Origin: Calothrix sp. PCC 6303
Lineage (GTDB): Bacteria > Cyanobacteriota > Cyanobacteriia > Cyanobacteriales > Nostocaceae
Length of the DNA stretch: 64,000 nt
Direction: 5' to 3'
Assembly (NCBI RefSeq): GCF_000317435.1
Contig: NC_019751.1
Location: forward strand, 1,984,001-2,048,000
Positions 40,392 to 49,776 of the stretch are shown in pieces (position 1 is the stretch's first letter; each line of letters starts with the position of its first letter). A program made the position numbers and the translations under genes. The notes beneath the pieces were generated by a model that was not told the DNA's origin, made no database searches, and worked only from the letters and a program-made list of their open reading frames with translations.

Positions 40392-42578
40392 ATGATTAAT
40401 GAAAGTATCTACCAAGTTAATTTAAAATCAGTATATTCATCACCAGTAGAGTCAGAATTACAAGATGTCACTTTACCCAAGAATTGGAGACTTTCTTGGC
40501 ATCAAGCAGAAACTTTAAAAGCATTACGTAACCCAAATATTGACGTTATTATAAATACTGCAATGACAGGGGATGGTAAAAGTTTGGCAGCATATTTGGA
40601 AGTGCTGCAAGGAGAATTTTCTGCCATTGGATTATACCCAACAAATGAACTTGCCCGCGACCAAGAAATACAAATAAAAGGGTATATTGATACTTTTAAA
40701 CCTGCGAATAATCCCCGTGTGGCAAGGTTGAGCAGTGCAGAATTAGAAATTTATGCCGAGAATGAAGGGTTAAAAAAAAGTGCCGCGATTTCCACTCTGA
40801 CAAATCAACGAGAAGTTATACTTACCAATCCTGATATTTTACATTACTTACATCGTGGAGCTTATTTAATTCCCGGAGATAGTCCTGATAAATTATGGGG
40901 ACGTATTGACAAAGATTTTAATTTATTCATTTTTGATGAATTTCATATTTTTGCAGCACCACAAATTGCAGGTGTCATTAACACAATGTTGTTAATGAAT
41001 TGCACGAATCGTCACAAAAAGTTTCTATTTCTCTCTGCAACACCAGATAAAGATTTTATTGATAAGTTAAAGTTAGCAGGTTTTCGCTGCCAAGAAATTA
41101 ATCCACTCGATAATCAAAAATATCAGTTTCCTGACAACTTAGAGCAAGAGCAGGAATTACAGCTTCAAAATTGGCGACAAGTATCACGCTCTATCAACCT
41201 GAATTTTATCTCTTTAGAGCCATCATTTAAAGCTTCAGAAACTTGGATAAAAGAAAACAGTAATCTGATTTTAGAGTATTTTCAAAACAACCCAGGTAGT
41301 AAAGGTGCAATTATTCTCAATTCCATTGCCGCAGTTAAGCGACTTGTGTCCTTTTTTCAGGAAATTTTTCAAACACATGGTTTAATAGTTGGTGAAAATA
41401 CTGGTTTATCGGGAAAAATCACCAAAGAAAAATCACTTTTAGCTGACTTAGTTTTTGGCACAAGTACAATTGACGTTGGTGTCGATTTTAAAATCAACCT
41501 ATTAATATTTGAGTCTTCCGATGCAGGTAATTTTATTCAGCGTTTGGGAAGATTGGGAAGACATGATGGTTATAATAAAGACGGTGAGGATATTAAATTT
41601 GAGAAATATACCGCTTACGCACTAGTTCCAAATTTTCTAGTTGAACGGTTATTTTTAGGAGATAATCCACCTTTAAAAAATACTGAAAATTACAATCGCG
41701 CATTTTTAAACGCCACAATCAAAGACAAATATCGGCAAATCAATGATTTTCGTGGTTACTACAAACGTTGGGGTGCAGTACAGTCATTTTACCTGTTTCA
41801 CAAATTGAGCGATCGCACTATTCAACAACCATACGCTCAAAGTCGTGAAAAATTCCAAAAAGCTTGCGAAAGTGTATTTAATACTAGTTTAAAATCGATC
41901 GCTGGACGTGTTTCTGGTTGGGCAAAAGATTGGAAAAATGCTTCTGGGAAATCTGGTAATCCCATCGCTGAAGATGCTTCTAGTTTCCGTGGTGCGAGTT
42001 CCCTGCAATGTGGTTTGTACGATTTGACGGAAGAAAACCCAGCAGACAGGTTTAAAACCTACGATTTACCGGGAATATTGGGGAATTTAGAAATCGAAAT
42101 GTGGACGGAAACGGGATTTATGCGGACATTGAAGGAAACCGCACAAGTCACTGGACAACCCATTCCCAAAGGTAAGTATGAGTATTGTTTGGGGTTTATG
42201 AAGTTGCGTAGCTACCGTGAGGAAAGGTTGAATTGGAAATTTGTATATCCCGGAGACTTGCAACCAGTAGCTGATGCTTGGAAAGTGCAAGTACTGACGG
42301 GGATTGAAGTTTGGCAACCTGATAATAATTATGTCAGGGAGATTAACAAACGCTTGAAAAAACAAGCTTTAGTTTGTTATGTGTTGCGTCGTCCCATTGC
42401 AGAGGTGAGAAATCGCTTACGTTTACCGATGCACTTTCAACTGTACCCAATCTGCGATGAGCTTAGTTTACATGATAGTTCTGCACCGTATGCGATCGCG
42501 TTTGGTCAATCTGCGTTGTTATTAGATACGTTAGCGTACACCTTTAAGAGTAAGGGGGATGAATCATGGATAATTTAG
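40392..42578 (+). CDS. cas3: Type I-D Cas3 helicase (no HD domain)
   Basis: This 728-aa SF2 helicase unwinds DNA during type I-D interference. Walker A is TAMTGDGKS (~56-64), the DExH box is FDEFH (~178), motif III is LFLSATPDK, and the C-terminal helicase motif is QRLGRLGRHDGY. No HD nuclease is present, as expected in type I-D, where the HD sits on Cas10d. It follows the DUF5615 gene by 5 bp. It is separated from cas10d by 2.7 kb of unrelated genes, unlike the compact operon usual for I-D. Confidence 0.92.
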   Translation: MINESIYQVNLKSVYSSPVESELQDVTLPKNWRLSWHQAETLKALRNPNIDVIINTAMTGDGKSLAAYLEVLQGEFSAIGLYPTNELARDQEIQIKGYIDTFKPANNPRVARLSSAELEIYAENEGLKKSAAISTLTNQREVILTNPDILHYLHRGAYLIPGDSPDKLWGRIDKDFNLFIFDEFHIFAAPQIAGVINTMLLMNCTNRHKKFLFLSATPDKDFIDKLKLAGFRCQEINPLDNQKYQFPDNLEQEQELQLQNWRQVSRSINLNFISLEPSFKASETWIKENSNLILEYFQNNPGSKGAIILNSIAAVKRLVSFFQEIFQTHGLIVGENTGLSGKITKEKSLLADLVFGTSTIDVGVDFKINLLIFESSDAGNFIQRLGRLGRHDGYNKDGEDIKFEKYTAYALVPNFLVERLFLGDNPPLKNTENYNRAFLNATIKDKYRQINDFRGYYKRWGAVQSFYLFHKLSDRTIQQPYAQSREKFQKACESVFNTSLKSIAGRVSGWAKDWKNASGKSGNPIAEDASSFRGASSLQCGLYDLTEENPADRFKTYDLPGILGNLEIEMWTETGFMRTLKETAQVTGQPIPKGKYEYCLGFMKLRSYREERLNWKFVYPGDLQPVADAWKVQVLTGIEVWQPDNNYVREINKRLKKQALVCYVLRRPIAEVRNRLRLPMHFQLYPICDELSLHDSSAPYAIAFGQSALLLDTLAYTFKSKGDESWII

Positions 42579-42579
42579 G

Positions 42580-42680
42580 GTTTCAATCCCTAATAGGGAT
42601 TAGAGACTTGTGTTTTATGCAAGCAAGGGAGAAGCCAATCATTATAAGGATAGCTCGTGTTTCAATCCCTGATAGGGATT
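42580..42680 (-). CRISPR. Reverse-oriented degenerate two-repeat mini-array
   Basis: Two 22-bp segments, 42580-42601 and 42659-42680, are reverse complements of the 3' part of the main repeat: the Cas6 hairpin stem AATCCCT/AGGGATT and the ATTGAAAC handle. One has a loop change (ATT for ATC). The 5' 15 bp of each repeat are not conserved. The period of 79 bp equals a 37-bp repeat plus a 42-nt spacer. The mini-array begins just after the cas3 stop. It may be a relic, or a source of a non-canonical crRNA-like RNA. Confidence 0.75.
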
Positions 42681-42795
42681 AAGGTTTGACTAAGCTTTTC
42701 TCTCCCCACTAAAAAGGATAGCAAAATATTGAGACAAAATCTATAATGGTTACGAGTTATCCAATATAATAGCCTTAATCATTCGAGGTGTCTTC

Positions 42796-43065
42796 ATGCT
42801 TAGTCATAATGCTGACCCCCACTTGCTCAATCTATTGATGAATGCTGATCTTGAGCAAATTAACCAAGCTTTAATTCTTCGATTAGTTACTGAAAACTGC
42901 GGTTTTAAGCATCGTATCGATACCCTAGAGTCACAAAATGAAGAAATATTACAAAAACTTGATAATTTGGAAAATATTTACAATGAGATTCCTTATCTTA
43001 GACACCTCGTTGACCAAAATGAAGAATTACAGAACCTTGTAGATTTTTATTGTCCACCTGATTAA
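42796..43065 (+). CDS. Small coiled-coil protein of unknown function
   Basis: This 89-aa acidic protein has no family I recognise. Residues ~35-85 form a heptad-like coiled coil (RIDTLESQNEEILQKLDNLE, then VDQNEELQNLVDFY). GAGGTG lies 5 nt upstream of the ATG as ribosome-binding site. It sits between the mini-array and the broken DUF433 gene. It could be an antitoxin, an element-encoded accessory factor or a decayed gene. Confidence 0.5.
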   Translation: MLSHNADPHLLNLLMNADLEQINQALILRLVTENCGFKHRIDTLESQNEEILQKLDNLENIYNEIPYLRHLVDQNEELQNLVDFYCPPD

Positions 43066-43078
43066 ACAAAGATCAACA

Positions 43079-43305
43079 ATGAACGAACAAAAACTCTTAG
43101 AACGAATCACAGTCAACCCCAAAATATTTGGAGGTAAACCAATAATCCGCGAACGACTTCGTCGCGCAAGCTTCGTCGTCTTGCAGTTGAGCATATTTTA
43201 AGAATGTTAGCAGCAGGAGACACAACAGAAACCTTACTTTAAGCATATCCCTGGTTGGAACGAGAAGATATACAAGCTTGTTTAGTTTATACAGTATCTC
43301 GATAA
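43079..43305 (+). pseudogene. Broken DUF433 antitoxin gene
   Basis: The start reads MNEQKLLERITVNPKIFGGKPIIR as in DUF433 proteins. The frame is then spoiled by an extra ~26-bp segment (GAACGACTTCGTCGCGCAAG...) around 43152-43178. The rest (LAVEHILRMLAAGDTTETLL, then AYPWLEREDIQACLVYTVSR) is readable but has a TAA where a sense codon is expected (43240-43242). It is a different paralogue from the intact copy at 39764, and no partner toxin follows. Confidence 0.8.
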
Positions 43306-43326
43306 CTCTTCACACACAACATAACA

Positions 43327-43773
43327 ATGAACACACCAACAATAGAAAAACTCAAACAACTTGCTCAACAAATTCCTGAGAAAATTCCTTATCTCAAAAT
43401 GTTAGTTTTATTTGGTTCGAGAGCAACAGGGGAAACCCACGTAAATAGTGATTGGGATTTTGCTGTTCTTATAGATAAAGCACAACAAGAGATTTATACA
43501 AAAGATAATGCTTGGGGTGCATTTGGACTATCAATGTTTATCGGAGAAATATTAAATATTAATCCTGACAAAATTGATATTGTAGAACTCAATCATTGTT
43601 CGTGGTTAATTGCTCATTTTGTAGCGCGTGATGGCATTTTAATTTTTGAAAAAGAATCATCAGGATTTGAATATTTTCGCCTCACGTCATTAAGACCTGA
43701 ATCAGAATTAAAGAAATTCAGAAAAGAACAACATCAACTTATTGAAATGCAACTTAAGCAGTGGTCAATATGA
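43327..43773 (+). CDS. mntA: MntA-type minimal nucleotidyltransferase (antitoxin)
   Basis: This 148-aa protein has the polymerase-beta-type motif LFGSRATGETHVNSDWDFAV (GS-x-D-x-D). In characterised MntA/HepT systems the antitoxin AMPylates a tyrosine of the HEPN toxin. It overlaps the next gene by ATGA (43770-43773), the normal arrangement of such pairs. It is an insertion in the type I-D operon. Confidence 0.88.
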   Translation: MNTPTIEKLKQLAQQIPEKIPYLKMLVLFGSRATGETHVNSDWDFAVLIDKAQQEIYTKDNAWGAFGLSMFIGEILNINPDKIDIVELNHCSWLIAHFVARDGILIFEKESSGFEYFRLTSLRPESELKKFRKEQHQLIEMQLKQWSI

Positions 43774-44213
43774 GTAAGATAGACCCAGAAATTGTGTTAG
43801 CTAGATTGAGATTAATCACAAAGTATAAAAATACTTTAGAGGAGTTTAGGTCTATAAATATAAATGAGTTTTTAGCGGAATTTAGGCAACAGTTAATTGT
43901 CGAAAGACTTTTACAATTGATGATTCAAGCCGCGATAGATATTAATGACCATATTTTATCAAGATTGAATCCTGGAAATTCAGCTACTAACTTTGAAGCA
44001 TTTATCGAACTTGGTAAGTATGAGGTTATTACTTCGGAATTAGCAAAGCAACTTGCACCATCAGGAAGTTTAAGGAATCGCTTAGTTCATGAATATGATG
44101 ACATAGACCCTAACCAGGTTTATCAAGCTATCAAATTTGCTTTACAACAATATCCTTTGTACGTACAACAAATAAATGCTTATCTTATTTCTCTTGATAC
44201 GGAAAGTAGCTAA
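43770..44213 (+). CDS. hepT: HepT-type HEPN RNase toxin
   Basis: This 147-aa all-helical protein (DUF86) has the catalytic RX4HXY motif as RNRLVHEY near residue 105; the tyrosine is the known AMPylation target in the family. The ATG at 43770 gives a 4-bp overlap with mntA; an in-frame GTG 9 nt earlier is less likely. Known members cleave RNA, including tRNA 3' ends. Confidence 0.87.
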   Translation: MSKIDPEIVLARLRLITKYKNTLEEFRSININEFLAEFRQQLIVERLLQLMIQAAIDINDHILSRLNPGNSATNFEAFIELGKYEVITSELAKQLAPSGSLRNRLVHEYDDIDPNQVYQAIKFALQQYPLYVQQINAYLISLDTESS

Positions 44214-44231
44214 TAATAACAAGTTTCCAGT

Positions 44232-45251
44232 ATGAATAAACCCACTTCAGAAGAATACATAAATTTATTAGTAGAAGTAAAACAACGTATTCGTTCTGCA
44301 CAATATGAAGCACTTAAAGCAGTCAATAAAGAATTGATTGCACTTTACTGGGATATCGGCAAAATGATTGTTACCCGTCAAGAAGGTGCAACTTGGGGTA
44401 AATCGGTTGTTGAGCAACTAGCAAAAGACTTACAAAATGAATTTCCAGGAATTAGTGGATTTTCTACCGCTAACCTTTGGAGAATGCGCTTATTTTATGA
44501 CACTTTTGCTAACAATGAAAAACTCGCACCAATGGTGCGAGAAATTGGCTGGACTCATAACTTAGTCATCTTAGAGAAGTGTAAAGATGATTTAGAAAGA
44601 GAATTCTATATCAGAATGACTCGTAAATTTGGCTGGACTAAAAATGTTTTAATCCATCAAATTGAAAATCAAACATACGAAAAAACTCTACTCAATCAAA
44701 CGAATTTTAACCAAACTGTTTCGGAAGAAATTCGCAACCAAGCAAAATTAGCAGTCAAAGATGAATATACATTTGATTTTTTAGAATTAGCGGACGAACA
44801 TAGCGAAAGACAGTTAGAGCAAGCAATTTTGACCAGGGTTGAACCATTTTTGAAAGAAATGGGTGGAATGTTTGCCTTTATTGGCAGTCAATATCGACTA
44901 GAAATTGATGATGAGGAATATTTCATAGATATTTTGTTATACCATCGAATTCTCAAATGCTTAATTGCAGTCGAGTTAAAAATTGGTAAGTTTTTACCTG
45001 AATATATTGGCAAAATGCAGTTTTATTTGGCCGCATTGGATGACAAGGTAAGACAACCTGACGAAAATCCATCGATTGGGATTATTCTTTGCAAATCTAA
45101 AAATAAAACGATTGTTGAGTACGCATTACGAGAATCAAATAAGCCAATTGGTGTGGCAACTTATCAAATAGTTTCAACTGTTCCACAAGAGCTTATAAAT
45201 CAACTTCCCGAACCAGAACAAGTAGCAAAACTGTTACAGGGAATAGAGTAA
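44232..45251 (+). CDS. DUF1016 (YhcG-type) PDDEXK nuclease
   Basis: This 339-aa protein has an N-terminal helical domain (DUF1016_N, ~8-150: ELIALYWDIGKMIVTRQ and GISGFSTANLWRMRLFY). The C-terminal PDDEXK nuclease domain (~180-335) has EYFIDILLYH with the metal Asp and VELKIGKF with the ExK pair. Family members occur in defence islands and next to restriction systems; biochemical roles are poorly defined. It lies 18 bp after hepT and 24 bp before cas10d, so all may share one transcript. Confidence 0.85.
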   Translation: MNKPTSEEYINLLVEVKQRIRSAQYEALKAVNKELIALYWDIGKMIVTRQEGATWGKSVVEQLAKDLQNEFPGISGFSTANLWRMRLFYDTFANNEKLAPMVREIGWTHNLVILEKCKDDLEREFYIRMTRKFGWTKNVLIHQIENQTYEKTLLNQTNFNQTVSEEIRNQAKLAVKDEYTFDFLELADEHSERQLEQAILTRVEPFLKEMGGMFAFIGSQYRLEIDDEEYFIDILLYHRILKCLIAVELKIGKFLPEYIGKMQFYLAALDDKVRQPDENPSIGIILCKSKNKTIVEYALRESNKPIGVATYQIVSTVPQELINQLPEPEQVAKLLQGIE

Positions 45252-45275
45252 TAATTAATAATTTAGAGGTTGTCA

Positions 45276-48200
45276 ATGGCTAAAAAAACAAAAAAATCTG
45301 AGGAATCTAAACAGCTTTCATTATTTGAAAGTGGATTAGATTTAAACTCAGAAATTACAGATGAAGCAGATGATAACTGGTTAGAGGGTGATTTTGGATT
45401 TGATGGTGATTCTGACAGAACTATAGAAACCAAAAGTGAATTACTAACTCTTAAGTTATTACGGGAAGCGATTAAAGCACAAAACCCTGATGACCAAGTA
45501 ATGGCAGATTTTGGCGAATATGTATTACCTAATTTGCTGAGTATTGCTATTGGAGTTACAGCTAAAGGTGGTAAATTCTTTGATGAAATCGACGAAAAAC
45601 GAGAAGCAGAAGGTAAAGCTAAAGTTAGACGGGATAATGCTGCTGATCAATCTTTAAATACTCATTTACTTAATGGATTATTTCCTGCAAATTTAATTGA
45701 GAGACGTTTGCATAAACTCGATACTACTGTACAAAGAGTTGTTAGGGAACGGGAAAGGAGATTGGTAATTGCTGGATTTATTCTCCATGATTTTGAAAAA
45801 TTTCCTGATGTTCCTAATGATTGTCGCAAATTACCACTCGAAGAACATCGGCAAATTATTGATGAAAAGGTAAGACAATTAGGACTAGATAAATTTATCG
45901 ATTCCGAAAATACCGAAGCTTATAAAGAGTATATTGATGATTTGTTGTGTATGGCTTATAATGCACAACGACGCTGGGATACTAACTGGAACTTTTCGGA
46001 ATTTGGCTTAAATCCCCTTCTTAAAGATAGAACACTTCGCAGTTTATCAGATTTAACTTGTCTTGCAGATTCTCTTGCTTCCATTATTAAACATCCTCAA
46101 GATGCGGAAAATCCTAGACTGAATGAGATTATTCACAGTTTGAGTGATGGGAAATTAAAATTTACCTATCACCGCATTTCAGAAAACCGAGGTGTGTTAA
46201 CAAATGTGGTAAATAATGCGTTAATTCAGGTACATACTAAACTCAATACAGATGAAAATATCTATTATGAACCTCTATTATATCTACCAACAGGAGTGAT
46301 TTACCTTGCCAGAAGAGATGCTCCAGAAATTTCATTAGATGATGTACCTAATCAAGTTATTGAAAATATCAAATCACTTTGTTCTGGGCAATTAAAACTT
46401 AGACAAACAGGATTTGGACGTGATGGGAAAGGGATGAAATATGCCGAGTATTATAATTTATTTTTCGATGAAATTGGCTTGATGAAAGTAGCTTTAGATG
46501 CTACATTAAGGATATTAAATCCTAACAAAGATTCGGTTGCTAAAAGTCGTAGCGATAATCTAGTTAAGTTTCAGCAACAAAAAGTATTATCTGTAGATTA
46601 CGACTTCAAATTTACTGATGACATTCGTATCGACCAAATAGCAGAATTCGGAGATTTAATCTGTCGAAAAATTTGGGATGAGAGTGCAAATAGGATTGAA
46701 GTAGCTTGTAAAAAAGATAAAAATCTACCCAAATTAACACAGTTAGATTTAACTTACAAAGTGGCAGAATTTTGGGAATTAGCAGAATATTTACCTCAAA
46801 TCCGAGAGATTCAACGCATTAATGAAAGTCTCAAGGAAAATAAATTAAAGGGTAATACTGGGGGAGTTCCCTACGAATGGTATTATCTTGCAGCTAAATT
46901 TCTGGAAAAACATCCCGGTATTGAGAATGTGAGAGAAAGCTGTCAGCAAGTTATTGAGTATATTAATAACTTAATTTCCCCAATTATTTCTCAATACGAA
47001 CTACCCGATGGTTGGAATGATTTACGACTCTGGGTAAAACAAGTTGTAATGTTACCAGGAAATCAGGAAACACAAACACCTGATAATTTCTTGAACGAAC
47101 TTGCTAATTACAATGCTGCCAAAAAATCGGGACGGGGAAGACAGTTAATTTGTTCCATTTCCCATTCTGCTTATACTGTCACAGAACAAATGGAATCTGC
47201 TGTTTTGTTTACTCCCCAGGTGTATACAAATAAACAGATGTTGAATGGTTCTAATGCCAAACGTAATATTTCTAGTATTGCGGGATTAGAAATGATGCTA
47301 CGGCAAATATTGATGAATCAAACTCAAGCTGTTGGTAAACGATTTGAAGATGGTAAATACCGCTATCTCTATTTTTACCCTACTTATTACTTCACCCCGG
47401 AAACTAATAAATTTTTGCAAAAAGCTTACACTGGAATTTCTCAAACTCGATTCGATACCAGGATTCGTAATCACTTTATTAGTAAAGATTTACAAGCTAA
47501 TTTTGATAAAGATACATATCAAAATGTTGATGCTTTCCTAATTGATGAAAACTTAGATTCAGACAAAGATAGAACCTTTAAACTTTCCTATCCAGATGAC
47601 CAACCTTTGACATTTTACTTTATGGCAATGCCACCAGGAAGGGATAGCAGCGACACCGAATCTTGGGTAATGCCAACTTGGTTAGCATTTGCTTTTCCGA
47701 TGATTTTAGACGTGAAAACAGTGGTTTCAGAATCACCAATTCCCCCATTTAATGACGGTGCAGAATTTGAAGAAAGCGTATTTCTGGATAGCGCACCTCA
47801 TGCTTTCCGAACTTTGGTAGGAAGGGATAGATTTCGACTTGATTATATCCTCGAAGGATGGACAGAAAATAATAAATCTTATCCTGCACCACTCAACGTA
47901 CTTACCGCAGCTTACGCAATTCATATAGATGTTAATGCTAAAAGTGGAAAGTCTGGTTATGATGCGAACTGGGGTAGATTTACAGAACTGGCAAAGGATT
48001 TTGAAACGACTCCACTTTATGTATTTGCTTATCTCAATCGTTGGGTAAGAAGTCAAGGAGTGGAAACAGCACGCATTGAAAAAATTAGGCTTTATGCCCA
48101 TAAATTTTATCCTTGTTTTGACCCCTATGCACAATATGATTTTGAATCAAAGGAATGGAAATTAATGCCAGAATCACAATTAAATCATCCGAAAAAATTA

Positions 48201-48632
48201 ACTGATTTATATCGTAAATTTTACCGTGCAAACAAACGCTATAATCCCAAATCAAACGCGGTATTAAAACCAATTGATATTGCCGCAGAAACAATTCTCA
48301 AAGCTGAAGTTAGCGTTTTTTCTGGAGAAACATTAGTCGCAGCAGTTGCAGCAGAAGTATTTAAATTAATGGATAGAGTTCATGCAAATACTGCGGATGG
48401 ACGCTGGGTAATGAGCAAACGGGAAGAAGAAAGACAGGCAGTTTTGGACTTTGCGAGGTATTTTGTGATGGATGTTTTTGAAAACTCATTTTCAAGCGAT
48501 CGCGCTCGTTTAGCTGGTAGGCAATTGAACTTAATTAAAGATACTTGTGAGTTTTTATATCGCTTAGAAGATGATAAAGAAAATGCGAATAAAGATGTTA
48601 AAGAGGAGGAAAATGATAAAAATGAAGATTGA
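45276..48632 (+). CDS. cas10d: Cas10d (Csc3), type I-D large subunit
   Basis: This 1,118-aa protein is the signature of type I-D: the large subunit of the Cascade-like complex and its DNA-cutting component. An N-terminal HD nuclease motif is seen in AGFILHDFEKFPD (~165-178). The rest is a divergent Cas10-like palm and helical region without a GGDD motif. Start ATG 45276; the frame opens at TTG 45270. The C-terminus is a Lys/Glu/Asp-rich tail. csc2 follows after ~110 bp. Confidence 0.93.
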   Translation: MAKKTKKSEESKQLSLFESGLDLNSEITDEADDNWLEGDFGFDGDSDRTIETKSELLTLKLLREAIKAQNPDDQVMADFGEYVLPNLLSIAIGVTAKGGKFFDEIDEKREAEGKAKVRRDNAADQSLNTHLLNGLFPANLIERRLHKLDTTVQRVVRERERRLVIAGFILHDFEKFPDVPNDCRKLPLEEHRQIIDEKVRQLGLDKFIDSENTEAYKEYIDDLLCMAYNAQRRWDTNWNFSEFGLNPLLKDRTLRSLSDLTCLADSLASIIKHPQDAENPRLNEIIHSLSDGKLKFTYHRISENRGVLTNVVNNALIQVHTKLNTDENIYYEPLLYLPTGVIYLARRDAPEISLDDVPNQVIENIKSLCSGQLKLRQTGFGRDGKGMKYAEYYNLFFDEIGLMKVALDATLRILNPNKDSVAKSRSDNLVKFQQQKVLSVDYDFKFTDDIRIDQIAEFGDLICRKIWDESANRIEVACKKDKNLPKLTQLDLTYKVAEFWELAEYLPQIREIQRINESLKENKLKGNTGGVPYEWYYLAAKFLEKHPGIENVRESCQQVIEYINNLISPIISQYELPDGWNDLRLWVKQVVMLPGNQETQTPDNFLNELANYNAAKKSGRGRQLICSISHSAYTVTEQMESAVLFTPQVYTNKQMLNGSNAKRNISSIAGLEMMLRQILMNQTQAVGKRFEDGKYRYLYFYPTYYFTPETNKFLQKAYTGISQTRFDTRIRNHFISKDLQANFDKDTYQNVDAFLIDENLDSDKDRTFKLSYPDDQPLTFYFMAMPPGRDSSDTESWVMPTWLAFAFPMILDVKTVVSESPIPPFNDGAEFEESVFLDSAPHAFRTLVGRDRFRLDYILEGWTENNKSYPAPLNVLTAAYAIHIDVNAKSGKSGYDANWGRFTELAKDFETTPLYVFAYLNRWVRSQGVETARIEKIRLYAHKFYPCFDPYAQYDFESKEWKLMPESQLNHPKKLTDLYRKFYRANKRYNPKSNAVLKPIDIAAETILKAEVSVFSGETLVAAVAAEVFKLMDRVHANTADGRWVMSKREEERQAVLDFARYFVMDVFENSFSSDRARLAGRQLNLIKDTCEFLYRLEDDKENANKDVKEEENDKNED

Positions 48633-48745
48633 AATTAGAGTTAGCTTGTATTCTCTAATTAGCACCTAAAAAATGTTGGGTTCCGCTTCGCTACAAGCAA
48701 CCTACGCTGAATAAGTTTTTTATCAATTATCTCAGGAGATAAATC

Positions 48746-49771
48746 ATGTCATTTTTGAAAACTGTCGATGCGAAATTTTTTCATTCCGAAATTCCCTACA
48801 AACCAATGGGTAAATACGTACATTTTTTAACAGTTAGGGTTACTGAATCCTATCCATTATTTCAAACAGATAGCGAACTAAATAAAGCAAGAGTAAGAGC
48901 GGGAATCGTAGATAAAACTACCATTAGTAGACTTTCTATGTTCAAACGTAAGCAATCTACACCAGAACGTTTAGTGGGGAGGGAATTATTACGTAATTAT
49001 GGCTTAATGACTGCTGAGGAATGTGAATATAATGTCAAATTTGCGATGAATAACCCCGATTGCATTATTTACGGATTTGCAATCGGTGATTCTGGTTCTG
49101 AAAAATCAAAAGTTGTTGTTGATACGGCATTTTCGATTAAATCCTTTGATGAATCCCACGAAACATTTACTTTAAATGCACCTTTTGAAAATGGCACGAT
49201 GGCATCTAAGGGTGAAAATGGTTCTAAAGTGGGTGAAGTAACTAGTAGAATTAATCAACAAGACCATATTAAACCCCAAGTATTTTTCCCCAGTATTGTC
49301 ACATTAAAAGACCCAACAGAAGCAAGTTTCTTGTATGTGTTTAATAACATCCTCAGAACTCGTCATTATGGAGCGCAAACTACCCGCACGGGAAGGGTAA
49401 GAAATGAATTAATTGGGGTAATATTTGCCGATGGTGAAATAGTTAGCAATTTACGTTGGACTCAAGCAATTTATGACCAGATGAAAAGTAATAATACCCT
49501 AAATTCTCCCGATCCATTAAATGAAGATGAGGTGTTTGTATCTGCGAAAGTTTCAATATCAACATTAATGGAGGATGAGTTTATCGTGCATGAAGATTTT
49601 CTCGGTGATAAATTTGCAGCATTGTTGAAAGAAGTAAAAGCAATTACTGCAAACGAGGAAGAACTGAAAAAAATGCTGAAAAAAGCTGATGATGAAGCGA
49701 AAGCTTATGCAAAAGTTCACATTAAAGGCAAAGACAAAGAAAAGGATAAAGATAAAGCAGCAGCTAAGTAA
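48746..49771 (+). CDS. csc2: Csc2 (Cas7d), type I-D backbone subunit
   Basis: This 341-aa Cas7-family protein forms the crRNA-binding filament of the effector. Typical Csc2 features are MFKRKQSTPERLVGRELLRN near residue 60, a glycine-rich AIGDSGSEKSK segment, and RTRHYGAQTTRTGRVRNELI. A Lys-rich C-terminal tail is present. A strong Shine-Dalgarno (CAGGAGAT) precedes the ATG at 48746. csc1 starts 5 bp after the stop. Confidence 0.93.
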   Translation: MSFLKTVDAKFFHSEIPYKPMGKYVHFLTVRVTESYPLFQTDSELNKARVRAGIVDKTTISRLSMFKRKQSTPERLVGRELLRNYGLMTAEECEYNVKFAMNNPDCIIYGFAIGDSGSEKSKVVVDTAFSIKSFDESHETFTLNAPFENGTMASKGENGSKVGEVTSRINQQDHIKPQVFFPSIVTLKDPTEASFLYVFNNILRTRHYGAQTTRTGRVRNELIGVIFADGEIVSNLRWTQAIYDQMKSNNTLNSPDPLNEDEVFVSAKVSISTLMEDEFIVHEDFLGDKFAALLKEVKAITANEEELKKMLKKADDEAKAYAKVHIKGKDKEKDKDKAAAK

Positions 49772-49776
49772 TAGCC

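Noticed and set aside
43201-43305. A second functional DUF433 gene
   Set aside because: An internal ~26-bp insertion and an in-frame TAA break the reading frame.
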